A stretch of 40,014 nucleotides of DNA, from assembly GCA_014885115.2 (NCBI GenBank), contig WKLE02003829.1, positions 1 to 40,014 of the forward strand, read 5' to 3'. Positions 10,688 through 20,200 of the stretch are shown here, piece by piece. The position numbers were made by a program, and so were the translations under genes. The stretch comes from Asterionellopsis glacialis. Taxonomy: Eukaryota; Bacillariophyta; Plagiogrammaphyceae; Rhaphoneidales; Asterionellopsidaceae. How positions within the stretch are numbered: position 1 is the stretch's first letter; each line of letters starts with the position of its first letter. Below the pieces are notes generated by a model, which worked only from the letters and a program-made list of their open reading frames with translations, ran no database searches and had not been told where the DNA came from.

Positions 10688-11581
10688 ATATTCATAATAC
10701 TGAGGGAATCTTTTGTTTCTGACGAAAGAGAGGACCCCTTTCTACTAATTGTATTGCATTGTGTTAAGTTTCACTGAGTCAGGGAAAATAGTTACCTTCA
10801 TGGGGGGGGGATGTTTTTTACATGGAAAACTGGAAAACCTATCCTGATGAAGTTTACTTTAGTAGAATATACTTCGCAACTTCCTGACAAGCATATTTGG
10901 TAGCAGATTCTTCATAGCACTACAGCCTTATTTCTGTAATAATTTGACTTACAGATCTAATTCCTACAAACTTTAATGCTTTCGTTCGATACCAACTCTA
11001 AAGAAATATCATGGTGTAGATGTACTTTTTGTAGATACAGTAACTTGGACCTACTAGAGACTACCGTACCAGGTACACAAATGGTCAGCTCTCTAGGTCG
11101 ATCCTCAACTTAAAAAAAAACTGAGGGTTTTGTTGAAGGTGCAGATTCAGATGCGTCTGATGGAATCTTATTCTTCATGCAACACTGTATGTAGAACTTC
11201 TTTCTGATCTAAGTGCTCTTTTTTCGGGAATCTACACGTCAGATCTGTTCTCTTTTCCCGTCCTGGCAACCTAGAGGGAGAGGGTTAGGGATAACAATTA
11301 TAATCGCTAACAACCATGCTCTTCGAGACTCGCAGACAGTGAGTGCTTGTTAGAAGTATGTAGCAGCTGTAGAAATATATACGTTCAAAACACGGATCTT
11401 CGCCCTCGTTGATTAATCTCCTACTTCTAAAAAGATCCGAAGGCGAGGGAAAAGCGAGAAAACACGGTAGTATGGTTATTTTTATCCATTGCTACTAGAG
11501 TGGAGAAATCCCAACGCCCGAATCCTTTATCCAATCTTGTCGCTATTCCAGCAACCAACGCAACATCGCTTTAATATCACC
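10688..11581. other. Intergenic region, no gene recognised
   Basis: Contains the presumed 3' UTR of the membrane-protein gene, a G10 run near 10802, one GTACCAGGTAC repeat word at 11067-11077 and the 5' region of the glutathione peroxidase gene. A TTG-initiated extension of the peroxidase frame from 11489 is not counted as coding. Confidence 0.55.
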
Positions 11582-12559
11582 ATGAAGATTTCTACCTTGT
11601 ATCTTCTTCCCTTTCTTTTGATCTCAGTAATCATTTCGTGCGCCTCTGCTGAACACGAAAAGTGTCGAGAATGGGCTTATATGGGAGAGTGCGACAGTAA
11701 TCCCACTTACATGCTTTCTAATTGCAAGGCAGCATGTGACGCGGAGGCCCTCAGGGCGGCCGAACTTGTCAAGGTAAGCAAGCGCAATTGAATTGTGAAT
11801 CTGCTATGGTTATTTTGATTACAAATGACCGCACCCTTGTTTTGTAGTTTGTTGTCGATGCTGTCATTGTCTGAATTTGGAAACCATCCTTCTCCTTCCT
11901 CTTTCTTTCTTTGTTTAATGTTTAGGAACTAGCAACGATTGGATCGTTCTATGATTTGTCAGCCAAGGATATTGATGGAAATGAGATTGACTTTAACATC
12001 TACAAAGGAAAAGTTGTTATTATTACCAATGTTGCTAGTTTTTGTGGTTACACTGAGTCTCATTACAAAGGACTTGTTCAATTAAACAGCGAATTGGAAG
12101 GCACTGAAACAGAAATTTTAGCTTTCCCCTGTAATCAATTTGGTGAACAAGAACCAGAAGAATGTCCTGTTATCAAAAGATTTGCTCAAAGTAAGGGCGT
12201 TAAGTTTACCATGATGGATAAAATTGTAAGTACTCAAACCACATTTTGAAATGGAACGTTTTTATCACTTGGTTGAAAAAAAAAAACCCTCACTCATTTT
12301 TAAAAATATGGCACCTTTTTCGTTGATGTATTTCTCGTATGATGTGTGATGTGCACTGTCTGTGTAGGATGTGAATGGAGCAGATGCAAGTATCGTTTAC
12401 AAATATTTGAAAAGAGAAGCAGATCATGGACCCATTACATGGAACTTTGCAACTTACTTTGTTGTAGCTCCCGATGGTAGTATTGAATCATATTCAGGAG
12501 TTGAACCCATGGAATTGAAGGGAGTTGCAATGAATCTTCTCAACAATGACGAGCTTTAA
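11582..12559 (+). CDS. Secretory ShKT-glutathione peroxidase fusion (three exons)
   Basis: Reduces hydrogen or lipid peroxides using a thiol donor. Exons 11582-11773, 11926-12225 and 12368-12559 (introns 152 and 142 bp, both phase 0) encode 227 residues. Residues 1-24 are a signal peptide ending ASA. Residues 27-52 form a short ShKT-like module (C-REWAYMGE-C, NPTYML, SN-C-KAA-C) with four cysteines rather than six. Residues 65-227 are a GPx fold with NVASFCGYT (peroxidatic Cys104, not selenocysteine), FPCNQFGEQEP (Gln139) and WNF (Trp189, Asn190). These complete the Cys-Gln-Trp-Asn tetrad. The resolving cysteine normally found in the FAC motif of thioredoxin-dependent enzymes is Gln here (FAQ); a nearby Cys sits in EECPVIK. 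The ATG at 11582 is chosen because the upstream extension begins with TTG and the signal peptide starts here. The ShKT module is a disulfide fold; no toxin role is implied. Confidence 0.92.
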
Positions 12560-13200
12560 AAAGGTTGATGTTGTGTCTTGTTTTTTTTTCTTCAGAAAAA
12601 CAAAAAGATATGCTTTTTTTTGGAATGTGGTGTTCTAACCACACCAAAGAAAAAATCATCGATTTATAGAGACTTCAAAAACCTTCGTTGTCTCTTTTAG
12701 TTTAGTAGATTATGATATGTGCACACGGGTTAAGTGACTAGCCAACAATAGATTGTAAACCCAACTATAGTAGAATCTAGAGTATAATGTTACCTCGGAC
12801 GTTCACTTTTTCGTCAAGGTTTCATACTTTATTCTCTTTTCTTGACTTGACATAAAGCAGCACTGCTTCTGTTTGATAAAAATATGTTTATTTATATTAT
12901 GTTCAAGTCTAGACAATCATGATATTTCTATCTAACCCATATTTGACGAAAAAAAAGAAGACACGCAGGACTTCGACTGAGATGATTCATCTGTTGATTA
13001 TTTCAATCACTTTTTTTTTTTTAATTACACCAAAAATTTCCAATATCAAATATTGTAACCTCCCCTTTCCCTTCAATACACCCCTGGTCTTGTACAGCCT
13101 TTTGGCCATGTTCAAAAAAACATTACTACCGTAGAGAGAATACACATCATCACCATGGATCTCCATACATGTTATTATGAATATGCATATGAACAATATT
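12560..13200. other. Convergent 3' intergenic region
   Basis: AT-rich 3' flanks of the peroxidase (+) and zinc-finger (-) genes, with T and A homopolymer runs (for example near 12580 and 13010). Small open frames here are short, low in complexity and lack motifs, so they are not annotated. The GGTACC repeat family is absent. Confidence 0.6.
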
Positions 13201-14715
13201 TTAAACCGAAACTGTTAATGTTTCATCGACTGCACCTGCAGCAGTTTCTACAATTTCTTCGCCTGAAGTGATTGTCGTAGATTGTTCATTCATATTATTC
13301 ATGGCAGTATCATCAGTAGTTGGATGATTCATTGCTACTGGTGTATCAACAACCATTTGAGTAGGTGCCGTTTCTACAGGAGTCACAGTAACCATTGCAT
13401 CAGTAGCAGCATCAGCACCTGTAGATGTGTTTGCATCTGCAACAAGGAGACCCCCCGTGTCGTGATCCGCCATGAGATCATGCTGCGCTTGTTCCTGTTC
13501 CAGTTCCTCTTGTTGTTGTTGCTGCTGCTGTTGATGAGGATGGTAATCTTCCTCACCTTCCTTACTATCATCACCCTTGCCACCACTCACTCTTGTTCGC
13601 TTTAATTTAGCCCTAAAAGCGTCACGTTCTGCTTGTGACATGGTTTTACCAGCATCACTACGTTTTTTACGTTCCACTTCACCACGACGTTCACAGACCG
13701 ATTGGCATAACAATGTATGGAATCCCTTTTCACGTCCCCATGCATGCGCTAAATCTCTGAAATTTGCTTGAGGTGTACCCCCACTCAACAAAAGAATTTC
13801 CATCAATGCCAATTGTCGTTCCCACGGTTCGAGTTGCGATGCTAGAGAAGCCACTGGGAACATACCACGAGCACGCCGTTCCGAATTGCGATGCCATCCA
13901 GCTTCCTTGGATACCATGCCTTCACTTAAAAATGCAACAAGTGGCATGGCAGAAGCTGCATCTACTGCAGTAGCAGCACCAGGAGTGCCCACTGCTGCAG
14001 TTTCGTCGTTCTCTGATCTTCCATCTTGTGACAAAGTAGTATGACCGTGTTCATGGTTCCAGCCTTTAGTCATGGGAATCATAGGGCCACCACTGCTGCT
14101 AGGGTGTTGCACTGCACCCGGAGTCCCCTGAACAGTGGGACTTGCTGTTGTTGGAGGTCTGTAGGAAATACTTGCTGGTATAATTTGATCATAGACAGAT
14201 TCACCTTGAGGTGGTGGTGGCATTTCTTCAGGTTTCGGTGGTGGTGGTGGAAAGTGCACTTGTTTCCAATGCCGTTTACACATTCCCTCATGTGTTCCCT
14301 GTGCTTGTTTATCGCAACCTTCGACCTTGCATCGTTTCGCTTTCGCCCCGTGACGTTGACAGTGTCCTTGACTTTTAATCACCTTGGTACAACCAGGATA
14401 TCGACACAGACGCTTTTTCTTTGGCCTTAGATTATTTTGTGCTTGTTGTCGCTGCTGCACTTGTTGAAGTTGAAGTTGATGTACAACGCCAGCACTATTG
14501 CTGCTTGATGAGGCTTCCAAGACAACTTGTTGGACAACATTTTCTACAGCTTCTTCCACCCCTCCATCGCTCGTTGCTGTGGATGTTTGCTGCTGCTGCT
14601 GCTGCTGCTCAATCGAGACTAGAGCAGTTGCAGGTGTAGCTCCACCTGCTTGCTCTGTTACAGAAGGCGTAGACACTTCTGCGTCCTTTCCATCCATGTC
14701 TCCAGTAGGTGACAT
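13201..14715 (-). CDS. PolyQ zinc-finger transcriptional regulator, WRKY19-like fingers
   Basis: A single-exon protein of 504 residues. Residues 95-155 carry two tandem short zinc fingers: CRYPGC...GHCQRH and CKVEGC...GMCKRHW, a C-x4-C...C-x3-H pattern. These resemble the CCCH-like repeats attached to plant WRKY19-type proteins and widespread in stramenopiles, which suggests nuclear DNA or protein binding. Polyglutamine runs lie at about 37-43 and 400-408, beside His/Glu-rich and Pro-rich stretches (PPPPPKPEEMPPPP). A conserved-looking helical region (about 255-345) includes EPWERQLALMEILLLSGG and FRDLAHAWGREKGFHTLL. The C-terminus is acidic and Thr/Val-rich, like an activation domain. In the 5' leader, a (GA)9 tract lies just before the start codon. 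No WRKY domain is present. The DNA target is unknown. Confidence 0.85.
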   Translation of the reverse strand: MSPTGDMDGKDAEVSTPSVTEQAGGATPATALVSIEQQQQQQQTSTATSDGGVEEAVENVVQQVVLEASSSSNSAGVVHQLQLQQVQQRQQAQNNLRPKKKRLCRYPGCTKVIKSQGHCQRHGAKAKRCKVEGCDKQAQGTHEGMCKRHWKQVHFPPPPPKPEEMPPPPQGESVYDQIIPASISYRPPTTASPTVQGTPGAVQHPSSSGGPMIPMTKGWNHEHGHTTLSQDGRSENDETAAVGTPGAATAVDAASAMPLVAFLSEGMVSKEAGWHRNSERRARGMFPVASLASQLEPWERQLALMEILLLSGGTPQANFRDLAHAWGREKGFHTLLCQSVCERRGEVERKKRSDAGKTMSQAERDAFRAKLKRTRVSGGKGDDSKEGEEDYHPHQQQQQQQQEELEQEQAQHDLMADHDTGGLLVADANTSTGADAATDAMVTVTPVETAPTQMVVDTPVAMNHPTTDDTAMNNMNEQSTTITSGEEIVETAAGAVDETLTVSV

Positions 14716-14724
14716 TGTTTCTTA

Positions 14725-14742
14725 CTCTCTCTCTCTCTCTCT
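14725..14742. repeat. (CT)9 microsatellite in 5' leader
   Basis: Nine CT units, read as (GA)9 on the coding strand, begin 10 bp upstream of the zinc-finger gene start. GA tracts in leaders can bind factors, but nothing here proves function. Confidence 0.9.
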
Positions 14743-15636
14743 TTGTTTTGGAGAGAGGGACCTCGTGTCCAGATGTTTTTGCTCCAGCTGTGCTGCGAGC
14801 TACTTGATGGCGTTTTAAAAAGCTTCTCGTGTTTGCCCCACGACGAAAGAGCTCTCTCGCTGTCCTCAACCCGAGATCTCGCTCTCCACTACTCGACCTC
14901 GCCAACACGACCAGTGTCCGTTTCGTGTTGACCTGCTTCAGGTACTTTTTGTTCGAATGCACCTCTCTAGTGCTAGTAGGACCAAATATAGGACATTATA
15001 CATAAGACTTATTTTAATTATTAATATTTGGTACTAAATACCGTAGATTGAACATAAACTTTTTTCAAGGTAATCATATAGCAGCGACACATACTGTATT
15101 ATCAATTATCACAACAATTATTTTATAAAATATATATAATAGCATTTTTATGCTCTACCGAAATGTCTCAAACAACAGTTCTACGGTGCTACCAGGTACT
15201 TGTAGAAAACTGAAGAGGTACAGTACCTTGGGTACTTGAAAGTCCGTATCTGGTACCAGGTACAGACAGTACCAACTATCTACTGTTCATAATTTTTTGT
15301 ACTGAAATGGATATATTACCTGGTGTGGACCCGCTATTAATCACCTGGTACATAGGACGACTGTATCTGGGTATCAAATTATTTACTCTCTGGAGCAGAG
15401 GCCCTATTACCGTACCAAGAGAATACACAAAAAAATAAGATTCGTCCGATATTCATTTTTTATCGGACTTTTCTTATTTTCATTTCATTTTTTAAAATGA
15501 ATGGCTCAGCGGAGGAGGATGGGACAGATTCCCGCACTCCAAAGAGAGATAGAGAGAAATGCCCCAATATGGCTCACTGTTCCACAGAACAAGCCGCCGG
15601 TCTCTATCTCTTCCTGGTAGACAACAACTAACCATC
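14743..15636. promoter_or_regulatory. Shared divergent 5' region with repeats
   Basis: The space between the zinc-finger gene (-) and the oxygenase gene (+). It includes an ACCTGGTAC-family block at 15185-15355 and an AT-rich stretch at 14990-15150. An antisense open frame at 14609-14962 has no support. The promoters were not resolved. Confidence 0.5.
15185..15355. repeat. ACCTGGTAC-family repeat block
   Basis: Scattered ACCAGGTAC, GGTACCAGGTAC, TACCTGGT and CACCTGGTAC words in both orientations. They lie between divergently transcribed genes and match the vocabulary at 8665-8800 and 33455-33487. Confidence 0.7.
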
Positions 15637-16779
15637 ATGCATCTGTATCGAATTCAATTCGCCATTGCAGCTATTCTGTTGATACTTCCTGTTAGTTCAG
15701 CCTTTTTAGGAGGCCTATTGAGAAGAACAACTCCTATCGCTGTACTCTTTTCAACAAAAGTGGAACACATTGAAATTGATGTTCATAATCTTCAAGCCGA
15801 GTTGAACACGGAAGATCTTAATCTATGTCATGGTGTTCTACATGCAACTGGTATCAGAGAATTGAAGGATTTGATTAACTTGACAGAGGAGCATATAACT
15901 GATATGGGCTTGGACAGCTTTGATCGTCGAAATATTCTTCGTTTAAAGGACAAATTGAAGAAAAGTAGCATAATAAGCAATAATGCACAACGAGAACTCT
16001 CTACCCAGCGCGATGGTGCGTTTGATAGAAAGGTTCTCTCACGATTTGAAGTAGAGGAGAAACACGATTTCTGCATGCAAACCATATGCTCGGATAATGA
16101 AGTGTACAAAGGGGTTCTATTTAACGTTGAACAATGTAGACAGCTGAATAGAATGAGTGAGCATTACGCGTATAGTCAAATAGGAGTCATCAATAGTGGG
16201 TGGTCGGATCAATTATACACCCTAACGACGCAGCACATGGCATGTAAGGTAAGGCAGTACAGTGCAGTGCAGTTATTAGTTTGGTATTCCCATTTATTTT
16301 TTTATCTTTTTTTTCACTCACATTCAATATATCATCAAAAGGATGTTCCAGGTATGGTTCCATCGACGCGTATACTTATGCGCCAGCTTATTCAAGAACT
16401 GTATAGCTTATATCCGCAAATTGTCCAAGGTACAATCGTCTTTGAGAACGATGGAGAACCACATCTAGTAAAATACAATGGCAAAGCCAAGGGTACGGTG
16501 GCACATACAGACAATTCAGAGTACAAATATATCACGGTCAATGCGATGCTATCTGCTCAAGATGAGTACATAGGTGGAGGAACGTACATTACAAATCTGG
16601 GAGAGACGATCCGTCTACAACAGGGTGAAATGCTAATTCATTTAGGAGACTTGGAACATGCTGGTGCTGAGATACGTTCGGGCGTCCGAAGAATTTTCAT
16701 TGCATTTTTGGCTTGTGAGTGGAAAGATGAAGCGCTGAACAAACCAATCGTCGAAAATGCTCGTGATTATGAAGGATAG
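15637..16779 (+). CDS. SAM-like plus 2-oxoglutarate/Fe(II) oxygenase, plastid-type leader
   Basis: Exons 15637-16248 and 16342-16779 with a phase-0 intron at 16249-16341 (93 bp, GTAAGG...AAAG, T-rich). The spliced product is about 349 residues from ATG 15637. An upstream in-frame ATG at 15559 would add 26 residues before a good signal peptide, so 15637 is preferred. The leader is a hydrophobic stretch ending SSA|F, like the diatom plastid ASAF signal. Residues 40-105 form a SAM-like helical domain (DLNLCHGVLHATGI, MGLDSFDRRNILRLKDKL). The C-terminal half is a prolyl-4-hydroxylase-type double-stranded beta-helix. It has HTD (first two iron ligands), GGGTYI, HLGDLEHAG (distal His) and SGVRR (2OG-binding Arg). 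The likely role is hydroxylation of an unknown substrate in the plastid or secretory system. The intron is free of stops and a multiple of three, so retention would stay in frame. Confidence 0.85.
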   Translation: MHLYRIQFAIAAILLILPVSSAFLGGLLRRTTPIAVLFSTKVEHIEIDVHNLQAELNTEDLNLCHGVLHATGIRELKDLINLTEEHITDMGLDSFDRRNILRLKDKLKKSSIISNNAQRELSTQRDGAFDRKVLSRFEVEEKHDFCMQTICSDNEVYKGVLFNVEQCRQLNRMSEHYAYSQIGVINSGWSDQLYTLTTQHMACKVRQYSAVQLLVWYSHLFFYLFFHSHSIYHQKDVPGMVPSTRILMRQLIQELYSLYPQIVQGTIVFENDGEPHLVKYNGKAKGTVAHTDNSEYKYITVNAMLSAQDEYIGGGTYITNLGETIRLQQGEMLIHLGDLEHAGAEIRSGVRRIFIAFLACEWKDEALNKPIVENARDYEG

Positions 16780-17225
16780 GATAGGTTCATTAGTGAGGGA
16801 TTACGTTTAGCTCGACCGTCCGCATCACTCTCCTTTTCCTCACAAACAATGATCCTAGTAACAGCAATCCACCTGTGTAGCTGTAGAGGAGAAAATCAAT
16901 TGGTGAAATGATTGCGTGCGTAAAGTAATAGATTAGTAGAACTAAACTAAATTGGTGGATGCCCATGAATTTCCTTCAGATGATAGACCTCATTCTTTCC
17001 AAATGTAAATTCACTTGTTCTAAACTATGAGCGTTGTTGTTCTAACGACGATCAAATAGAATACATGACGCTATTGCGTTGTCGGCACCATATGTTTCTC
17101 AACAAATATACAGTGCATTCATCATTTTGAATAAAAAATCGAGCATGGAATCAAGAAATGCAGAATTTGGAAATCAAAACAGGGCCAATAAACTTTTTAA
17201 TTCCATCGGAGGAGCTCCATGTGAC
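16780..17225. other. Convergent 3' intergenic region
   Basis: 3' flanks of the oxygenase (+) and BIG GEF (-) genes. A short plus-strand open frame from 17079 runs antisense into the GEF C-terminus and has no independent support. Confidence 0.55.
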
Positions 17226-20200
17226 TTAAACAGACAATCCGATCATGGGGCCTATCTGCTTTACAAAAGTTTCACTGACCAAGCTGCGGATCTCATCACT
17301 CTGCACTTGTACCAAGGAGCACAGAACCGGGAAGAATTTTGGTTTGTGTTTCGTAAACTTCTCGGAATCCATGGAAAGCATGAGTTGTAAAATATTAACA
17401 ACCACACCCGCAAAAGACGTACAGTACACAGCCACCTTTCCTCCACTTTCGCTTGCATTTCTCCACACATTAGGGTCAATTAAATGCCCATCCTTCCTTT
17501 CAGAATCAAGAAACTTTGAAAGTACTTCCATCATCCTGTCCAAGAGGAGTGTTTCAGCAAAGCTTTCGTGATCCCAAACAGAATTCATGGGAGTTGCGTC
17601 GCCAAGTCGACAATACAGCAAAGACAGCATGTGGATAATGACTTTTGTAGCGCCAGCTTCTTGAGTCAAAAAGAACATTTCGCTACCACTGCGAGTGGCA
17701 ACGGCACCCAAACCATGAGTGTTGGAAAGGGCCTCTTCTACTTCTTCGACCCCGTCTCCCCATTGACTAAACATTGCCTCTTGGAACGTATGAGCCAAGT
17801 CGCTGTTCTGACTGGCCTCCCCGGAAACAATTCTTGATCGGTTGAGAGACTTCAATAAGATTTCAACAACGTCTTTGCTCGCCAATGGTATAAGCTCATT
17901 CATTATGCGAAAGAGACACTGCTGCAGACAATGTGCAGCAACACATCTAATTTTAAGCTCAGGCATGAATTGTTCCCAGTAGTTATCACGAGTCATATTC
18001 GGGGACTTGGGGGCTGCTGCTAATGGTTGCTCCTCTGCTGGTTTTTCCTGAATCTTGGGTGCTTCGTAATGTTTAATCGAGCCATGGGCTGGACGAAATA
18101 GTGTAGCCCCAGAGTCCAACTTGATAACGTTCATAATTAAAGTCATAAACTTTCCCTTGCCGTACTCACGGCGATCACGCCGTCTTTCCACAATGCGGCC
18201 TTTGCCGTAAGGAGTGTAAACAATGACCTCCACATCTGAGTCTCCATTTATGGAGTCATCATGGGGAAGTTCACCTGCCATTCCCTCTTCAGAGGGTATT
18301 CCATAAACCTGAAATTTTGCTTTAATGAGTTCTTCCTCAATTGCTCGTTCGATAGCAACACTCGAGGAAAGTAGATCTGAAAAGCAAGTGAAAATAGTGG
18401 CTGTCCATTCAACAGCATCATCATTGCTCAACCCCGGGAGTGCGGCTAGGAAACGCTCCGGAAACCGACCTATTTCACAACATGCCACTCTAACCAGAGC
18501 TTCGCAAGGCTGCCATGGTTCAATGCTAATTGCATCTTTTGGCGCACCATCGTTGTCCGTACGAGAGCGACCGATCAACCACATTTCAAAAACTTCGAAA
18601 ATGAGGGGCCAAATTACGTTTATGCCTTCGGCGCTCATTTTCAAAACAATCTCACTGGCTATATCAGTGAGCATTCCCATTGCAATGGGAGCAGTCGTTG
18701 CCACCCAACTATCGGGAAACGGCTCATTGGATCGTTGTCTCTCGACATTCTGAGATATTCAACGGAAAAAGTTTATAGTCAGTCCATATTCTGAATGCAA
18801 GGAAACGGATAAAAGAAATCAACACCTTCAATGACTCAATTTTTCAAATGTACTCCTTACCTTTTTCAAATAAACATGTGCACGACTGAGATTGCCATCA
18901 CCACCATGCCGGAGATCCGCAAAACTTGCTTCTACTAGCAGCTCTGCTTTTCCAAGAGGCCGTGAGGGAGAACTACATTTCGTAACACGTAAAAAAGGAG
19001 TGACATTGATCAGTGAAATGAAACTTACCAAAACTTAAAAGAAATGTTAGCCAAAGTGAAACTCACCTGTCATCGCTTTGAGACTCAGTCGCGAACAGTA
19101 AGAGGCCTTCGTCATCAGGAGAAGGGGGCAAAAGGAGTGGATCTGCCAAAAAGTCTAAACTAGTTACAGCCGGAGATTCGGATGTGATGGTCACAACAGT
19201 AGTCCTATCGTTCATGGCTCCTTTTTTAATAGCAGGTACGATTGAATGCTTCAAAATAGCAGCCCATTGGTTGGTTGAAAATGTGTCACCATAACGCAGG
19301 AGAATTGCTCTCAGTGTTAGTACGCTACCACGTTGAACTAAGCATCCAACACCACCAGCACTGCTAGGAAGCGAAGAGCAGATGCCATCTGCAAGACCAT
19401 CAATTAAAGGGCGCCAAAGGACCATCTCCAATGCCTCTTCATCAGACAGTCCTTCATAAGTATATCCTGGAGCATAAGGATCACTCGACTGGAATTCACA
19501 AGGGAAATTGTAAACGTATTCTTGAGTTCACAAGCACAAAAAGCAGGAAAATTTTGAAAAATCATTCATAACATACCTGTGCCCCTGAAAGTGGTGGAAG
19601 TACTCGCTGCTCTGCGAGGAGATCTGCATAGCAAGCCGTATGACAAAGGGCTCTCATGGACAATCCAATTGGCAATAGCGAATCACTTTCTCCTGTTTGG
19701 ACAAACGAGAGTGAAGCACGACAAAGGCCAACAAAATCTTCAACGTTTGCATTCCGATTGCGCGCATCGAGCACCTCCTCAGTCTCATTCTCGCTGCCAT
19801 CTGAAAGACGACATAATTGGTGCAAATGCTCATCTAGCAAGCGTTGCAGAATAGCTAATCCAAGGGTATTTATTCTTTCGCTTCGGTCACTTGCTGAGAG
19901 AGTGAGCACAGAGAAGAAGATTTTCCAACCACTTCGGAGATTGTGTGACATGCTGCGGATCATATTATCGACGCAACGGAGAATGAGTTCTCTAATTTCC
20001 TCGCGAGTTTTGTTATTTTCCATTATTTGGAGGAAAGGGCGAAGGAATATACGCTGAAAGTTAAACTCTGATAGTTCAGGCTTCTCCAAAAACTTGAAAC
20101 TAAGTTGTCTGAGCGCATCAATAGCAAACATACTGACCATTGAGTTCTGGTCGCACCCCATCTTGGCAAAATGATTTGCCATAATTTCCCACACCTGGGC

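Noticed and set aside
11285..11303. TAGGGATAACA resembling the I-SceI homing endonuclease site
   Set aside because: Only the first 11 bases match; the second half differs and no homing endonuclease gene is present. A similar GGGATAACA at 36179 is also chance.
11655..11740. ShKT-like module as a toxin
   Set aside because: The module is a common disulfide fold in algal and plant proteins, here fused to a peroxidase and lacking two cysteines. Nothing supports toxicity.
14609..14962. 117-codon minus-strand frame upstream of the zinc-finger gene
   Set aside because: It overlaps the zinc-finger N-terminus in another frame, includes the GA microsatellite and has no motif.
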